A DNA stretch of 64,000 nucleotides from Diphasiastrum complanatum (GCA_029204225.1 CM055096.1:69015741-69079740); one strand, 5' to 3'; shown: positions 22,796 through 34,005, counted from the first letter of the stretch. A program made the numbers and translations. The notes: generated from the sequence alone by a model not told the origin.

Positions 22796-25700
22796 ATGGC
22801 ATCTATAAATGCATATCTTTTGGATACTAATGAAAGGCTCAACAAAACTAACTATTCCATATGGAAAGTTAGAATGGAATCTATCATGATCATGCAAGAT
22901 CTGATGGAAATTGTAAATGGTAAGGAGGGTGAACCTATTCATCCTCAAGAAAAAGCCAAATACATCAAGAGGTGCAATGTTGCACTACATTGCATAAAAA
23001 TGAATGTTGCAAATGAACTCTTAAGAGAGGTAGGAGATTGCACTTCAGCTCAAGATGCTTGGGAGACTTTGCAAAAGGTCTATGAATCCAAGAACCAAAC
23101 TAGAATGTTAGCTTTGAATAATCAAATCTATAGAAGCTATCAAAAGAAAGGAGAGAGTGCACATACTTTTGTCCTAAGAGTAAAGGAATTGAACAAAGAG
23201 CTAGCCTTTATAGGTGACCCTATCAAGGATGAAGAGCTTGTTCAACTCATATTGAATGGACTAAGCTTTGAATTTGACAATTTGGTTCAGGGATATGCAA
23301 TTATGGGTAAGCTACCCATACTTGAAGAACTCCAAGGCACACTCATGGCCGAGGAATCAAGAAGGAGCCAAATGCAAGAGAGGATGGATAGGCTTTCCAT
23401 CCAAGGTGGAGATGACCAAGCTCTCTTCACCAAAGGCAAAGGCAAGTCCAAAGGCAAAGGATCAACATTCAAGAAGTCTACAAAGCTTGAGGATCAAGAA
23501 GGACACCCAAAGGCATCTCCATCAACCACCAAAGTCAAGAAGGACAAATCAAAGGTGAAGTGCTACTATTGTAGCAAGATGGGGCATTATGCCTCGGAAT
23601 GCTTCAAGAGGAAGCAAGATCAAAGCCAAGCCAACATGAGCAAGGAGGAGGAGGAGGAGAGTTCACATGAGGAATCTCTCATGATGTCCATATTTTCTTC
23701 AACAAGCTTCAAAGGAGAACATCCTTGGTGGATTGACTCGGGTGCTAGTTCACACATGACTAGTAAAAGGGAGTTTTTCTCTTTTCTCTTATCTTATGAT
23801 GGACCTATAAAGTCTATCTATACAGCAAATGATGAAGCTTGTAAGATTGAAGGAGTTGGTAGCATTCCCCTTTGCTTAGGATCTTCCAAAAAGATCAACA
23901 TAGAAGGTGTTTTGTACATTCCTACAATAACAAAGAATCTACTAAGTGTTGGCCAAATGGTAGACAATGGTTTCAATGTTGACTTTGCTTCAAATGAATG
24001 TTTCATCAAGAAGAAGGGTAAGATAGTGGCTAAGGGCACTAGACTTGGCAAACTTTATAAGCTGGATGCATTTGTGGATACTAATGTTGTCATGTTGGCC
24101 GAGAAGAGCAAGATATCTACCTTTACTTTATGGCACAAAAGACTTGGACATGTCAACTCGGGTTCCATGGAGGCTATGATCAAGGAGGAGTATGCTTTAG
24201 GCCTACCAAGGTCTATTGGGAAGGAAGACAAGGTTTGTGAAGCTTGTGCCTTATCCAAGGCACATAAGAAGGTGCTTCCTAACTCCATCACAAAGTCATC
24301 TCATCCTCTTGAACTCATACACTCGGATGTGCACATTGCTAGCACCAAATCTAATGGAGGTTCATCCATGTTTTTAACCTTCATTGATGACTACTCAAGA
24401 TATTGTTGGGTGTTGTTACTTTCCTTCAAGTCTCAAGTATTTGATACTTTTGTAAAGTTCAAGTTGTTTGTGGAAAAGCATCATAATCATAGCATCAAGA
24501 TTCTTAGAAGTGACAATGGTGGAGAATTCATCTCCAATGAGTTCAAGGCCTTTTGTGAGGAGGAAGGGATCAAGAAAGAGACTTCTTGTCCTTACACTCC
24601 TCAACAAAATGGAGTTGCTGAAAGAAGGAATAGAACATTATGTGAATGTTCTAAGGCTTTAAGATTAGATGCTTGTTTGCCCAAATCCTTTTGGGGTGAG
24701 TCTCTTGTATGTGCAAACTACTTGATGAATAGGGTGTCTTGCAAAGCAATTGAAGGCAAAACTCCATATGAGATGTTGTATGGAAAGAAACCCAATCTTA
24801 ATCACTTGAAAGTTTTTGGGTGTATATGTTATGTGCATGTGCCATTGGAAACAAGAACCAAGGAGGATCCATCTTCCACAAGAGGGATCATGCTTGGATA
24901 TGCAAGCTCAAGCAAGGGCTACAAAGTCTATCTCCCATCCTTGAACAAATTTGTTGTTTCAAGGGATGTCATCTTTGATGAACATCATATGCATATGCTT
25001 GAAGAAGGCTCAAGTGCTCCAACAATCAAGAAGAAGATGGCCGAGGAGCAAGATCTTGGTTTTGAGGAGGAGCTCATGGAGGAGCAAGCACCAAACCCAC
25101 CTATCACACCAAGGAGATCTTCAAGGGCAAAAGTGGAGCCATCAAGGCTCACATATCAAGGCAAAGGACAGCAAGTTGAGGGTATCTCATCCACTTCTTA
25201 TGCTTTATCTAGTTTTGAAGAACCGTCTAATGTTGAAGATGCATTGAACTCCAAAGAATGGTATAAAGCTATGTTGGATGAGTATGATGCCTTGATTGAG
25301 AATGAAACTTGGTTGCTTGTTGAGAGACCTCAAAGGAATGTAATAGGATGCAAGTGGGTCTTCAAGCTTAAGTTGAATGCAAATGGGAGTGTTAACAAAC
25401 ATAAAGCAAGATTAGTTGCAAAAGGTTATGCTCAAGAGAGAGGGATAGACTATGAGGAAACTTTTGCACCCGTGGCCAAGATGGTCACAATAAGACTAAT
25501 CATTGCACTTGCATCACATTTTGGATGGATTCTATGTCAAATGGATGTCTCTAATGCTTTCTTGAATGGTTTTTTGGAAGAGGATATCTATATGGAGCAG
25601 CCACAAGGGTTCATCAAGCATGGAATGGAGAACAAAGTATGCCATCTCCAAAGAAGCATCTATGGCTTGAAGCAAGCCTCGAGATCTTGGAATTCAAGAC

Positions 25701-26764
25701 TACATTGCTATCTTATTTCACTTTCTTTTGTTCAAAGTGAATATGATCCCACTCTTTACATTAAGTTTGATGATGTTGGTATTGTACTTTTACTCATTTA
25801 TGTAGATGACATCATCATTAGTGGAAATAGTGTTGATGGTATTGAAAAAATCAAGATAGATCTATCCTTAGAGTTCAAGATGGTAGATCTAGGGTGTCTT
25901 CACTTCATCTTAGGCATAGAAGTACTTAGAGGGTCTGATTTTATCTTTATAAGTCAAGTAAACTATGCTCAAAGTCTTTTGAAGAAGTTTAAGATGGAAG
26001 TATGCAAAAGTGTTGACACACCAATGGAGCAAGATGTAAAAGTGCCAAATGAAGATGATGAAAGATCCTTCATGGACATCACTTTGTTTAGGCAACTTAT
26101 AGGTTCCTTAATGTGGATCACTATAACTAGACCAGATCTTAGCTTTAGTGTATGTAGGTTGAGCCAATCCATGCAAAAGCCATTGAATATCCATTGGAAA
26201 AAGGCTAAGAGGATTCTAAGATACATCTCGGGTACATTGGATTTTGGGATTCTATATAGAGGAGATGTGATTAACCTTCATGCATTTAGTGATTCAGATT
26301 TTGCAGGGGACAAGAGGGATAGGAAATCAACAAGTGCCTATTCAACTTTCATAGGAGAAGGTGTGGTTTCATGGCTTTCAAAAAAGCAAGAAACTATATC
26401 TCTATCTTCAACCGAGGCCGAGTACAAAGCTTTGACAACCACTACAAAGGAGGTACTTTGGATCAAGAGATTATTGGTGGAACTAAAGATCATGGATTCA
26501 GAGGAGGCACCAATCATCTACAATGACAATATATCAGCCCAACACCTTGCATCTAACCCAATCTTCCATGCAAGATCTAAGCACATTGAGATATGCCATC
26601 ACTTTGTGAGAGAAATGGTGCAAGCCAAGGAGATTGCTTTGGAGCATGTTCCAAGAAATGAATGTGTAGCTGATCTACTTACTAAACCACTTCAAAAGAC
26701 ACCTTTTATGAAGTTCAGATCATCACTTGGAGTGATTAGTAAAGCAATGATTGAACCAAGCTAG
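22796..26764 (+). CDS. Copia-2 Gag-Pol polyprotein (1322 aa)
   Basis: This is a full Copia polyprotein with no break. Domain order: Gag N-terminal domain (LNKTNYSIWKVRMES, about 14-28) with UBN2-type region; zinc knuckle CYYCSKMGHYASEC near 256; aspartic protease IDSGASSHM near 313; pre-integrase LWHKRLGHVN near 445; integrase DDE core with HSDVH (about 510), RSDNGGEF (about 570) and NGVAERRNRTL (about 607); reverse transcriptase beginning near 825 (WVFKLKLN), with QMDVSNAFLNG near 915 and the YVDD box near 1002; RNase H with SDSDFAGD near 1165 and EAEYKAL near 1210. The length is normal for the family. The product should make particles and could act on relatives in trans even though this copy seems to lack a primer-binding site. 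Confidence 0.96.
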   Translation: MASINAYLLDTNERLNKTNYSIWKVRMESIMIMQDLMEIVNGKEGEPIHPQEKAKYIKRCNVALHCIKMNVANELLREVGDCTSAQDAWETLQKVYESKNQTRMLALNNQIYRSYQKKGESAHTFVLRVKELNKELAFIGDPIKDEELVQLILNGLSFEFDNLVQGYAIMGKLPILEELQGTLMAEESRRSQMQERMDRLSIQGGDDQALFTKGKGKSKGKGSTFKKSTKLEDQEGHPKASPSTTKVKKDKSKVKCYYCSKMGHYASECFKRKQDQSQANMSKEEEEESSHEESLMMSIFSSTSFKGEHPWWIDSGASSHMTSKREFFSFLLSYDGPIKSIYTANDEACKIEGVGSIPLCLGSSKKINIEGVLYIPTITKNLLSVGQMVDNGFNVDFASNECFIKKKGKIVAKGTRLGKLYKLDAFVDTNVVMLAEKSKISTFTLWHKRLGHVNSGSMEAMIKEEYALGLPRSIGKEDKVCEACALSKAHKKVLPNSITKSSHPLELIHSDVHIASTKSNGGSSMFLTFIDDYSRYCWVLLLSFKSQVFDTFVKFKLFVEKHHNHSIKILRSDNGGEFISNEFKAFCEEEGIKKETSCPYTPQQNGVAERRNRTLCECSKALRLDACLPKSFWGESLVCANYLMNRVSCKAIEGKTPYEMLYGKKPNLNHLKVFGCICYVHVPLETRTKEDPSSTRGIMLGYASSSKGYKVYLPSLNKFVVSRDVIFDEHHMHMLEEGSSAPTIKKKMAEEQDLGFEEELMEEQAPNPPITPRRSSRAKVEPSRLTYQGKGQQVEGISSTSYALSSFEEPSNVEDALNSKEWYKAMLDEYDALIENETWLLVERPQRNVIGCKWVFKLKLNANGSVNKHKARLVAKGYAQERGIDYEETFAPVAKMVTIRLIIALASHFGWILCQMDVSNAFLNGFLEEDIYMEQPQGFIKHGMENKVCHLQRSIYGLKQASRSWNSRLHCYLISLSFVQSEYDPTLYIKFDDVGIVLLLIYVDDIIISGNSVDGIEKIKIDLSLEFKMVDLGCLHFILGIEVLRGSDFIFISQVNYAQSLLKKFKMEVCKSVDTPMEQDVKVPNEDDERSFMDITLFRQLIGSLMWITITRPDLSFSVCRLSQSMQKPLNIHWKKAKRILRYISGTLDFGILYRGDVINLHAFSDSDFAGDKRDRKSTSAYSTFIGEGVVSWLSKKQETISLSSTEAEYKALTTTTKEVLWIKRLLVELKIMDSEEAPIIYNDNISAQHLASNPIFHARSKHIEICHHFVREMVQAKEIALEHVPRNECVADLLTKPLQKTPFMKFRSSLGVISKAMIEPS

Positions 26765-26769
26765 ATAGT

Positions 26770-26778
26770 GAGGAGGAG
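26770..26778 (+). promoter_or_regulatory. Polypurine tract
   Basis: GAGGAGGAG lies between the Gag-Pol stop and the 3' LTR, the same nonamer as in Copia-1. Confidence 0.85.
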
Positions 26779-27460
26779 TGTTAAAAATTCACAATTCTAG
26801 CTTGACTAGTTTTGGTCATATGACTTGTAAATAGTTAGATGGTCATGATGTGGCTTGTCACACGTGCCAAATAGCATAGGATTCCATTCATAAGGATGTT
26901 CTCAAGTAGACCTAAGTGTTAGAACCTTTGGAATGAGTCCAAATTATGCTTAGATACAAGGGAGAAAAAATAGGAGCTATTTTTGGTAATTTTTGCATTG
27001 TTGAGGGATCTCCAAGATTCCAACCCTAACTTGGTAGGGATGAAAGATCCACCAAAATTAGCATTAGGGATAGGTTTAGGGCTACTCATACCTGCCCAAA
27101 ACCGTGATGGATCATGTATATATAGGTGATGATATCTCACCAAAATCAATCAAGCAATTTCATGTTTTTTCTCTCATAATGGTGCAATTGCTCTCTATGT
27201 TCATAATTGTTTGAGTACTTGTGATTACTAATGATTATAGGATTGAATGTAGGTCTGGTGTACAGTACTCAGACTGTGGGAGGCCGTACTTTCACACGTG
27301 TGAAGCCTTCTTCAAGGATTTGGGCCATTTAGTGAGGTTCAAGCATAGATTTTTGATGGATTTTGATGGTTCAACTTGTGCTAATCTTATGAAATCATAA
27401 TCTATTGTTTCCCTCATCATTTCAAGTGTTTTAGGATCCTTATTTGCTGTAATTTTTACA
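26779..27460 (+). repeat. Copia-2 3' LTR, complete
   Basis: Begins TGTTAAAAATTC and ends GTAATTTTTACA, an imperfect inverted pair, followed by ATATA. It includes tcacacgtgtga near 27292. Confidence 0.88.
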
Positions 27461-27465
27461 ATATA

Positions 27466-28050
27466 GAGCATGAGACGAAAAGGTAGATGAAGAGTCTTGA
27501 CTTCTTCGATTATCTTCTTGCAGCAACATAGTGATAACTCTGGTAAGAGTTAAATCTGAGTGTGTCATGATGATCATCACCCAGTTCTCATATGTAGAGG
27601 GCAGGCTTGAAAGCAATGTCATAATTGTGTCTTGATCGTCTATTACTGATCCGACAATGGCCATCTGTTGCAAGAGATTCTTAAACTGGTTAATATGATT
27701 CTGAAGAGAATCACTATTCGACATCTTGAGTGTGAAGAATCTCCTTTGAAGATGTAACTTGGTAGGTACGTCTCTCACATCATATAGTGAGCTCAGGATG
27801 TCCTTTCAAAGTTTTGGCTTCAACTACATGGCCAATCTGAATATCTGATATATTGAGGATAATAAGCACGAAAGCTTTACCATCCTTCGATTTCCATTTC
27901 GATTCTTCTATGTCATCTTCAAACTTCACTTCGATACCTGTAACAACATCCCACAACTCGTTGGCGATTAGCAAGGTCTTCATCTTAAATTTCCATAAAT
28001 GATAGCTTGTCTGCAATTAGACTGGCTTTACTTTGAAAATCCATTCGAAA
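27466..28050 (-). pseudogene. Copia Gag N-terminal part, split by Copia-2
   Basis: Minus-strand gag: SYHLWKFKMKTLL near 28005, then after a frameshift KLHLQRRFFTLKMS, LLSSLPSTYENW and LLQEDNRR. It stops at the ATATA duplication, and the frame resumes at 22277. It lies downstream of the primer-binding site at 28219-28230. Confidence 0.87.
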
Positions 28051-28218
28051 CTTTAGTTTGTCGACGTTAAGAGAGATTCCGTGCTGTGTTATAATTGGAA
28101 ATCAATCCTTTGATACCGAAACAAATTGATTCGAATTGAAGAATAATTTGATATCGCAAAATATATCAAGTATATGACCTTGCGCTCTGATAATAGTAGT
28201 AGGCCTTGAAGAATCAAC

Positions 28219-28230
28219 GCTTTGATACCA
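28219..28230 (-). promoter_or_regulatory. Primer-binding site
   Basis: gctttgatacca on the plus strand reads TGGTATCAAAGC on the minus strand, one mismatch from the usual initiator tRNA-Met site, directly after the LTR end. Confidence 0.85.
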
Positions 28231-29296
28231 TGTTGGAAAGAGGTGTGTAAAAGATAGGCCGAATAGAATCAAATAAAAAGAATTCGAATGACAAGAATTA
28301 AAACTTATCGTGAGCAGTGGAATAAACTATCTTCTTCCTTCTCTATGCATGACTATGCCTATCAATTTCGAACAAAAACAATAGTGATAGAAATCATGTT
28401 CGATCTTATAGTAACTAACTTTGAAATCATTAGTACTACAGTGATTACGTAGTCAAACATTAAAGCATTGAATTATCAGACAAATAGCAAGAGATTATCA
28501 GCTACAAAAGCATTACAGAGAAGCATTCATATTGACATGATACTGAACGCAATAAAAGATAGATTGATTCAGTAAAAAAAACAAATCAGAATGGAAATGA
28601 GCACAAAGGAATTGCGGATCAAAGCCGCATGCTTTGAGATATCTCTGAATAACTATAACTCTGTCTAAATTAAGCACTTCCGCTAATAAGCAGTAAGCGC
28701 AACGACAAACTCTAAATCAACTCTAAAGAATTGAACTAGAATGTTCAAGAGTGTTCAAGCTCGCAGGCTTGAGAGAGAGAGAGCTAACTATTCAATACTT
28801 GCTGATCTCTTGATCACATTGTATTAAAATGTAGAAATATGATCAGCTATTTATACTAAGCAAAACGCGGCAACGTCCAATAGTAGGACAACTAATTAGG
28901 TCGCAATCATAATGGATAGTGAGCTGGCATCCATCTAAAGTGAGATGTCATCCATCCAGTTGAATTTTTCTATAAATCTACTTTTTAAATGGTTAGGGCA
29001 AGTCTGTAGCTTCAATTCAAGTGGAACGTTAACTGTCAATCAACCGACATGGCCGAAGTCATTGAAGTGGCCGAAGTCTCCGAAGTCATTGAAGTGGATG
29101 AAGTCTCCGAATTCACCGAAGTGTCCAAAGTCTTCGAAGTTTGTCGATGATGTCAATAAACATCGGAGCCACCTGTGAGCCATTTCCAAGTAGTTCTGCA
29201 GACTACGCAGAAACACAAAGAAAGCTGCAGGTCTGGATAAGAATTGGATGAAAATTAAAATGTCAATTAGTCGATTAGTAGGAGAATAATCCAACA
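28231..29296 (-). repeat. 1066-bp Copia LTR shared by two element halves
   Basis: Ends are TGTTGGA...TCCAACA. On the minus strand it follows a Pol with a polypurine tract (29297-29311) and precedes a primer-binding site and gag. It thus serves as 3' LTR of one unit and 5' LTR of the next. It contains a 9-bp-period minisatellite at 29048-29145. Confidence 0.88.
29048..29145. repeat. Short-period minisatellite inside the LTR
   Basis: Repeated 9-mers around ccgaagtct, tgaagtggc and cgaagtcat fill about 100 bp. ORFs across it on both strands show periodic P/K/S or F/G/D runs and are not genes. Confidence 0.8.
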
Positions 29297-29311
29297 GTCC
29301 CCCTTAATCTG
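29297..29311 (-). promoter_or_regulatory. Polypurine tract of the minus-strand Copia
   Basis: On the minus strand this reads cagattaagggggac, directly before the LTR start TGTTGGA. Confidence 0.8.
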
Positions 29312-30800
29312 AATCCATGAATACGTTGACCTTTAAACTTAGTTCTGCATAGAATGTTCTGTGTGTATCCAAGCTTAATGCTTTGCTAAAAATATCTGTT
29401 GTCATATCTTGCGTTCGACAGTACTGCAATCTGACCTCTTTGTCGAGAACTTTGCTTCTGACAAAGTGATACTTGATTTCAATGTGCTTACTCCTAGAAT
29501 GAAACCTAGGGATGGCTGACAAGGCAATGGCACTTTGATTATCACAAAATAATAATGTTAGAGCATATTGATTTAGACTAATATCTGAAAGTAAGTTTCT
29601 CAACCAAATTGCTTCCTTTGTAGCTTGTGAGGCCGCGATATACTCTGATTCTATAGAAGGATTGAAGGTCTCAATGTAATCGATGTTGTATACCTAAGAA
29701 AACCTATGGCGACAAGTCGGGCTTTTCTTCTGCCAATGCTTCCGTCTACTTTGTACTTGACTTTGAAAATCCATTTGCAAGCAACTACGTTTCTACTAGC
29801 AAGTAGTTTTACAATCGTCCATGTCTGGTTCTTGATAAGAGATGAATACTCTTTATCCATAGCTTCTTTTAAGAGATTAGAATCGGGCTGATTGAGTGCC
29901 TCTTCAACAGTCGTCGGCTCCTAAACAAGGTAGGCTGCAAACTTGTCGATATACCTAATAGGTGGTCTGCTAGTTCTTGATGATCTTCTAAGTAATATAG
30001 GAAGTTGATCATTTTCATCATACTATAGGTGCTGAACTGCAACAACTTGGATCTTCAATGGGAATAGTCAACTGAGGAGCTTCAAAGTTCAATATGTCGG
30101 ACGAGTTGGACAAGTCGGCTATATGGGCTTTGTCTTTTCCCTTGAGGTCGATAAGCTGATCTTCGATGAAGATGACATCCCAGCTAGTGGATATCTTCGA
30201 CTCGATAGAATTGAACAACTTGTAAGCTTGATCTGAAGTAGTGTAGCTGATGAAAATACATTTAATACTCTGGAAGTCGAGCCTTTTCCTGAGATCATGA
30301 GGAATCTGCGCATAAGCAGTACATCCAAAAACTTTTAAGTTCAATAAAGAAGGTTTGGTACCTGTCCAAACTTCAAATGGTGTTTTGTCTGAGAGACCTT
30401 TAGTAGGACATAGTTCTGAATATAGGTTGTTGTTGAAACTGTTTCAGCCTAGAAGGACTTCGGAAGTAACGCATGTGATAACATGCACTTTGCCGATTCG
30501 ACTAAGGTTCTGTTCTTTCTCTCAACAAGACCATTTGACTGAGGCGAATAGGAGGTAATGTATTGTTGCTCAATGTTGTTGTTCTTGATGGACTGCAAGA
30601 AACAATCGTTGAGAAGATGGACTTCTCTTCTTGTGTCCCTTGCAATGTCAAACTGAAGGAGTTGAAGAGGCCAAGAACTATTGTTTCTAAAGAGAGTAAG
30701 AAAAATGTAGAGGAACTTACTTTGGTATTGCTTGGAGCCTCAAATCGCCCCTCTAGAATACTTCTAAGATATCTAAAAGTAGGGATAAAATACATAAAAC
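29304..30800 (-). pseudogene. Copia Pol remnant with reverse transcriptase deleted
   Basis: Minus-strand order: integrase C-terminal part (a SYSPQSNGLVERKNRTL-like run near 30540; LKVFGCTAYAQIPHDLRKRL at 30340-30280), a linker, reverse transcriptase N-terminus (WTIVKLLASRNVVACKWIFKVK, then RRKARLVA, 29860-29700), then directly RNase H (ESEYIAA near 29640; LLFCDNQSAIALS; KHIEIKYHFVRSKV; 29603-29304). The reverse transcriptase core with YVDD is missing. Several stops and shifts are present. Gag is absent from this unit. Confidence 0.88.
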
Positions 30801-30829
30801 CAAAAAAAAATAGAAATACAACTTCAATT

Positions 30830-31720
30830 TTGGATATTGATCAATGTACTTGCTTGGGACCACAATATTGACCATGACTATAGAATGAAAATGACCATTA
30901 TTTAAAGAATAGGATTTTTTCACAAGGAATATGTGAGAGTTAAAAAAAAATTTACACCTTGCCTGCCATAGTGGCCAGATAATTGTTTTGCCATGCTCGT
31001 CATAGATTATATGTTTATGAAATTTCGATGTTGAAAATACCAACTCGCAATTAAAATGATTTTATATTCATTATTTTCTTTTGCTATAGGTATGGGCCAT
31101 GTAGATAAAAATTTTGATAAGTGAGAGAATTTTCAAAAACTCAAGGTGCTTCCAAATAAAAAAAAACAAAGTTGCCGCCTTCACTCAGAGTCTAAAACTG
31201 ATTCCCATTGATATGGAAATTTTTGAGTGGAAAAATATGCAAGGGATCATCCGAGTTAATAATAAGGGTCTTCCAATGGTCAATTCTCCCTTGCTAAAAT
31301 GAGAAAAGAATTTCAAAGGTAATATCTACATTCTAAGTTTTTTTTTTTCAATTCGTCTTAATGAGTGACCTTACTATTTTTTTACAATATTCATAACTGG
31401 TGCACTTTTTGCCCTTTAGGCATAAATTATTCATAAAGGTTTAAGAGCTTTGGTGATTGGGCTAAATTGTCAAGATTTTGAGGAGTATTAGAGACTTTAT
31501 CCTTCGAGCAAAAATGAGGTCTTGGCTCCATATTTGATATTTTTTAGAGATACGATATTCACTTTAACCATGTCCAGCATAGGAGTTTTATGATTATTCT
31601 CTTCCAATTGAGTTCTTTTATTTTATTACTTCCATGCTTAGCATGGCTCTTTCTTTTTTCAGACTATTGAAGACAAAAAGAATAAAGTCATTCTAGAGCA
31701 ATTTAAAAGACATATCTTAG
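30830..31720 (+). pseudogene. Decayed copy of the dispersed ParB-like family, middle part
   Basis: Pieces match the copy at 44.9-47.0 kb. About 30850-30940 corresponds to the LAWDHNIDQDYRLKMTVIQR stretch there. 31095-31270 reads VDKNFDK, then KKNKVAAFTQSL and IDMEIFEWKNMQG, matching VDKIFDKWDKF and DMGIYEWKYMQN on the minus strand at 46953-46790. Candidate intron acceptors (gctatag near 31089, ctttag near 31420, tttcag near 31663) suggest a spliced gene. Stops interrupt every exon-like piece. Confidence 0.55.
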
Positions 31721-32402
31721 GTGAAACATAGAAGAAGGATAGAGAGAGGTTGACACGTGGTGAGACCATTGCGGAGGATATCTGACCGGTTCCACAAAAA
31801 GCAATAGACAGCAACCAAAATCTCATAAACCACTGTTGCTAGAACAAGAAGCCATAAGAAAAAAATCCAACATAGCTTCAAATCGAAACTGTTGCTTTCC
31901 CAAAATCGCTCGTAGCAAAGTAATCAGCAACATAAAAGAATTAAAAACCGGAAAACCAATTTGAAACATTTAAAAATTGAACCAACTGTGAACCTGATAG
32001 TGCACTTACCACATAAATGATACACTTCCAATATGGAATTCCATGGGAAGAGCACATTAAAGGAGTTCCAAAATAAAAAAAGACCCTTTGTAAAGATATT
32101 TTTATTTTTTTTCTCTAGTTTCGACCATCATCTGGCCCAATCAAAATGCACAAATTTGAAATCTACGTAACGTAGCTCAAATAAACTGAGAAATAAAAAT
32201 ACATTTCAGCAAACTTTGAAATTTGTGTCAAGCATGGACGTATCCCATTGGGTTGTTCTTCCTGCCCGTGACACATGCTAATCTGCCTGGTCAATACCTC
32301 AAGTTAAATTTACCTAACTATGCTGGTTAGTATAATGAAATTTGCTAACCATACTAGCTACAGTTATAGAAATATAGTATGCATAGTTACTAAAAATATA
32401 GT

Positions 32403-33402
32403 ATGAATAGTAACTTTGACTACCGTGACATTCACATGAGATTAAATGTGATACGAAAAATTGAAAATAAGTATCATATCAGAGAGATTTTTGGCGCCCA
32501 AGCTTTGAAAATAGCAATGGCAAAGAGACCAAGATCTACAGTTGAGTCTGTGATTCTTTACAATGAGAAAGATGACGCTGATAACTAGAAGCCAACAAAA
32601 TATACGAAAAATTCATGGTTGTTTTGCATCCATCATCAAAGGACAATTTTTGACAGAAGAAAAGGGAAAAAATGACATACAAATCTTATTGGAAAGCAAA
32701 AATTTTGGAGTTTAAGACTACTCTCGGAGGTCACTCGATATCAGAAGTCTTAGTACATGTATATATGCATTCAGAAATGAAAGTACAAGATATCAATCCT
32801 CATGATCATCCGTAACTGTAAGTATATCAAAACGTATGCACTCTACTGCAATCATAGATGTTTTTTGATTGATGCTCTTCATATTACGATTTAAATTATT
32901 CAATTTTTTTTTTCTTTCAGATTTATATCCATCATGCATAAGTGAATGGGAGCCAGCACAATCACTTGAAAGAATATTGGATGTGATTCACTCTGATGTT
33001 GGAAAGCTGCAATACATAGGAAGAAGTCCAAAGGAACTTGCAGATAGTGGTATATATTGTTATGAATCTTTATATATGCTTCAAATGGATGGAAGTTTTG
33101 GCAAGCTCAAAGCAATTCCATTGCCTAGTCTTCAGAGTGATGAGTGGCCTACTCTTGACAGTATTGTTTTTGAATCCTTCAAATACAAGCTACTCATTGA
33201 TGTTAGAAATGCCATGAAGATAAGTACGGGTCCGAAAATTGTTCACCTAAGTTGGTTTATCTCATTGCATATGTTTGTTGATTTTTTCTCAAGTGCTAGT
33301 GTTCAAAGGACACCAACTTTATTTGTTTGCAAGGATTTATCATATGAGACTTTGTTAGATCTCATGGATCAGGCTGGGATTATAAAACAAATAATCATAT
33401 AG
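32403..33402 (+). pseudogene. Further exon-like pieces of unknown protein (possibly same gene)
   Basis: 32403-32588 encodes a short basic piece (HIREIFGAQALKIAMAKRP). After a probable intron ending tctttcag (about 32920), an open frame to 33402 encodes about 160 residues beginning near SEWEPAQSLERILDVIHSDV. Neither has a motif I recognise. Strand and spacing are consistent with the gene fragment at 30830-31720, but I cannot prove they belong together. The AT-rich sequence at 31740-32400 shows no gene. Confidence 0.4.
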
Positions 33403-33505
33403 AATGCAAGATTAAAAAGTCGTCAATGATCTTCTATTATCATATCGAAAAAAAATGCTCAGTCTCACATTTAGCTATCAGAGATACAAGAAAATTGACG
33501 ATACA

Positions 33506-33992
33506 TGTTATGTCCATGTCCAGTATGTGGGATTCGGAGTAATTCCTGACATGGATAGCCGGTCACTTTAGGTGTCTATGGTTATTGGTTATGCCTTGTT
33601 ATTCCAAGCTTAGCCTATAAAGTAATTAATAATCATATGAGGGCCCAGACCTATAATTGGACATAGGAGCACTTGCATGGTGTCTGACTGCTACAATGCA
33701 AGAATAGGAGGTTAATAGCTAATATAGGCTGCATGGGGACCCTAAGGAGAATATTCTTTCTTTGGAGAGAGAATACTTACCATGGAAACTTGCCCATCTC
33801 CCTATTGGAAATTCAGTTTCTTTAGCCATGATTCCTCTCCTCTCTTGCATTCATTCACCATGGCTTGGGGCCTAGATCCAGGAGGGAACTCCAGGAGGGT
33901 TCTAGGATTGGATGGGTAGTTTTACTCCACAGGTGTCCTTTTGGTTGTTTTGCAACAGGATCTAGTTAGATCTTCATAAGGCGATTCTTACA
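33506..33992 (+). repeat. Probable LTR ahead of a primer-binding site
   Basis: The end (gcgattcttaca, 33992) is fixed by the primer-binding site one base later. The start at TGTTATGTCC (33506) is a guess from the TG...CA rule. Confidence 0.45.
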
Positions 33993-33993
33993 G

Positions 33994-34005
33994 TGGTATC
34001 AGAGC
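33994..34005 (+). promoter_or_regulatory. Primer-binding site
   Basis: TGGTATCAGAGC, the same plant initiator tRNA-Met type site as in Copia-1. Confidence 0.85.

Larger units (their letters stand above)
22283..27460 (+). mobile_element. Copia-2, young LTR retrotransposon with open Gag-Pol
   Basis: The element is 5178 bp, inserted in opposite orientation into a Copia gag and flanked by ATATA. The 3' LTR is 682 bp (26779-27460; TGTTAAAAATT ... AATTTTTACA). The 5' LTR matches its first 474 bp, by eye without difference, then stops at 22756. The last 208 bp and any primer-binding site are missing, and gag starts 39 bp later. The open 1322-residue ORF and identical LTR parts make it the youngest insertion visible. 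Confidence 0.9.

Noticed and set aside
29040-29294. Periodic 84-codon minus-strand ORF (D/F/G repeats) and its plus-strand partner
   Set aside because: It is the translation of a 9-bp-period minisatellite in an LTR, open in several frames because of the repeat.
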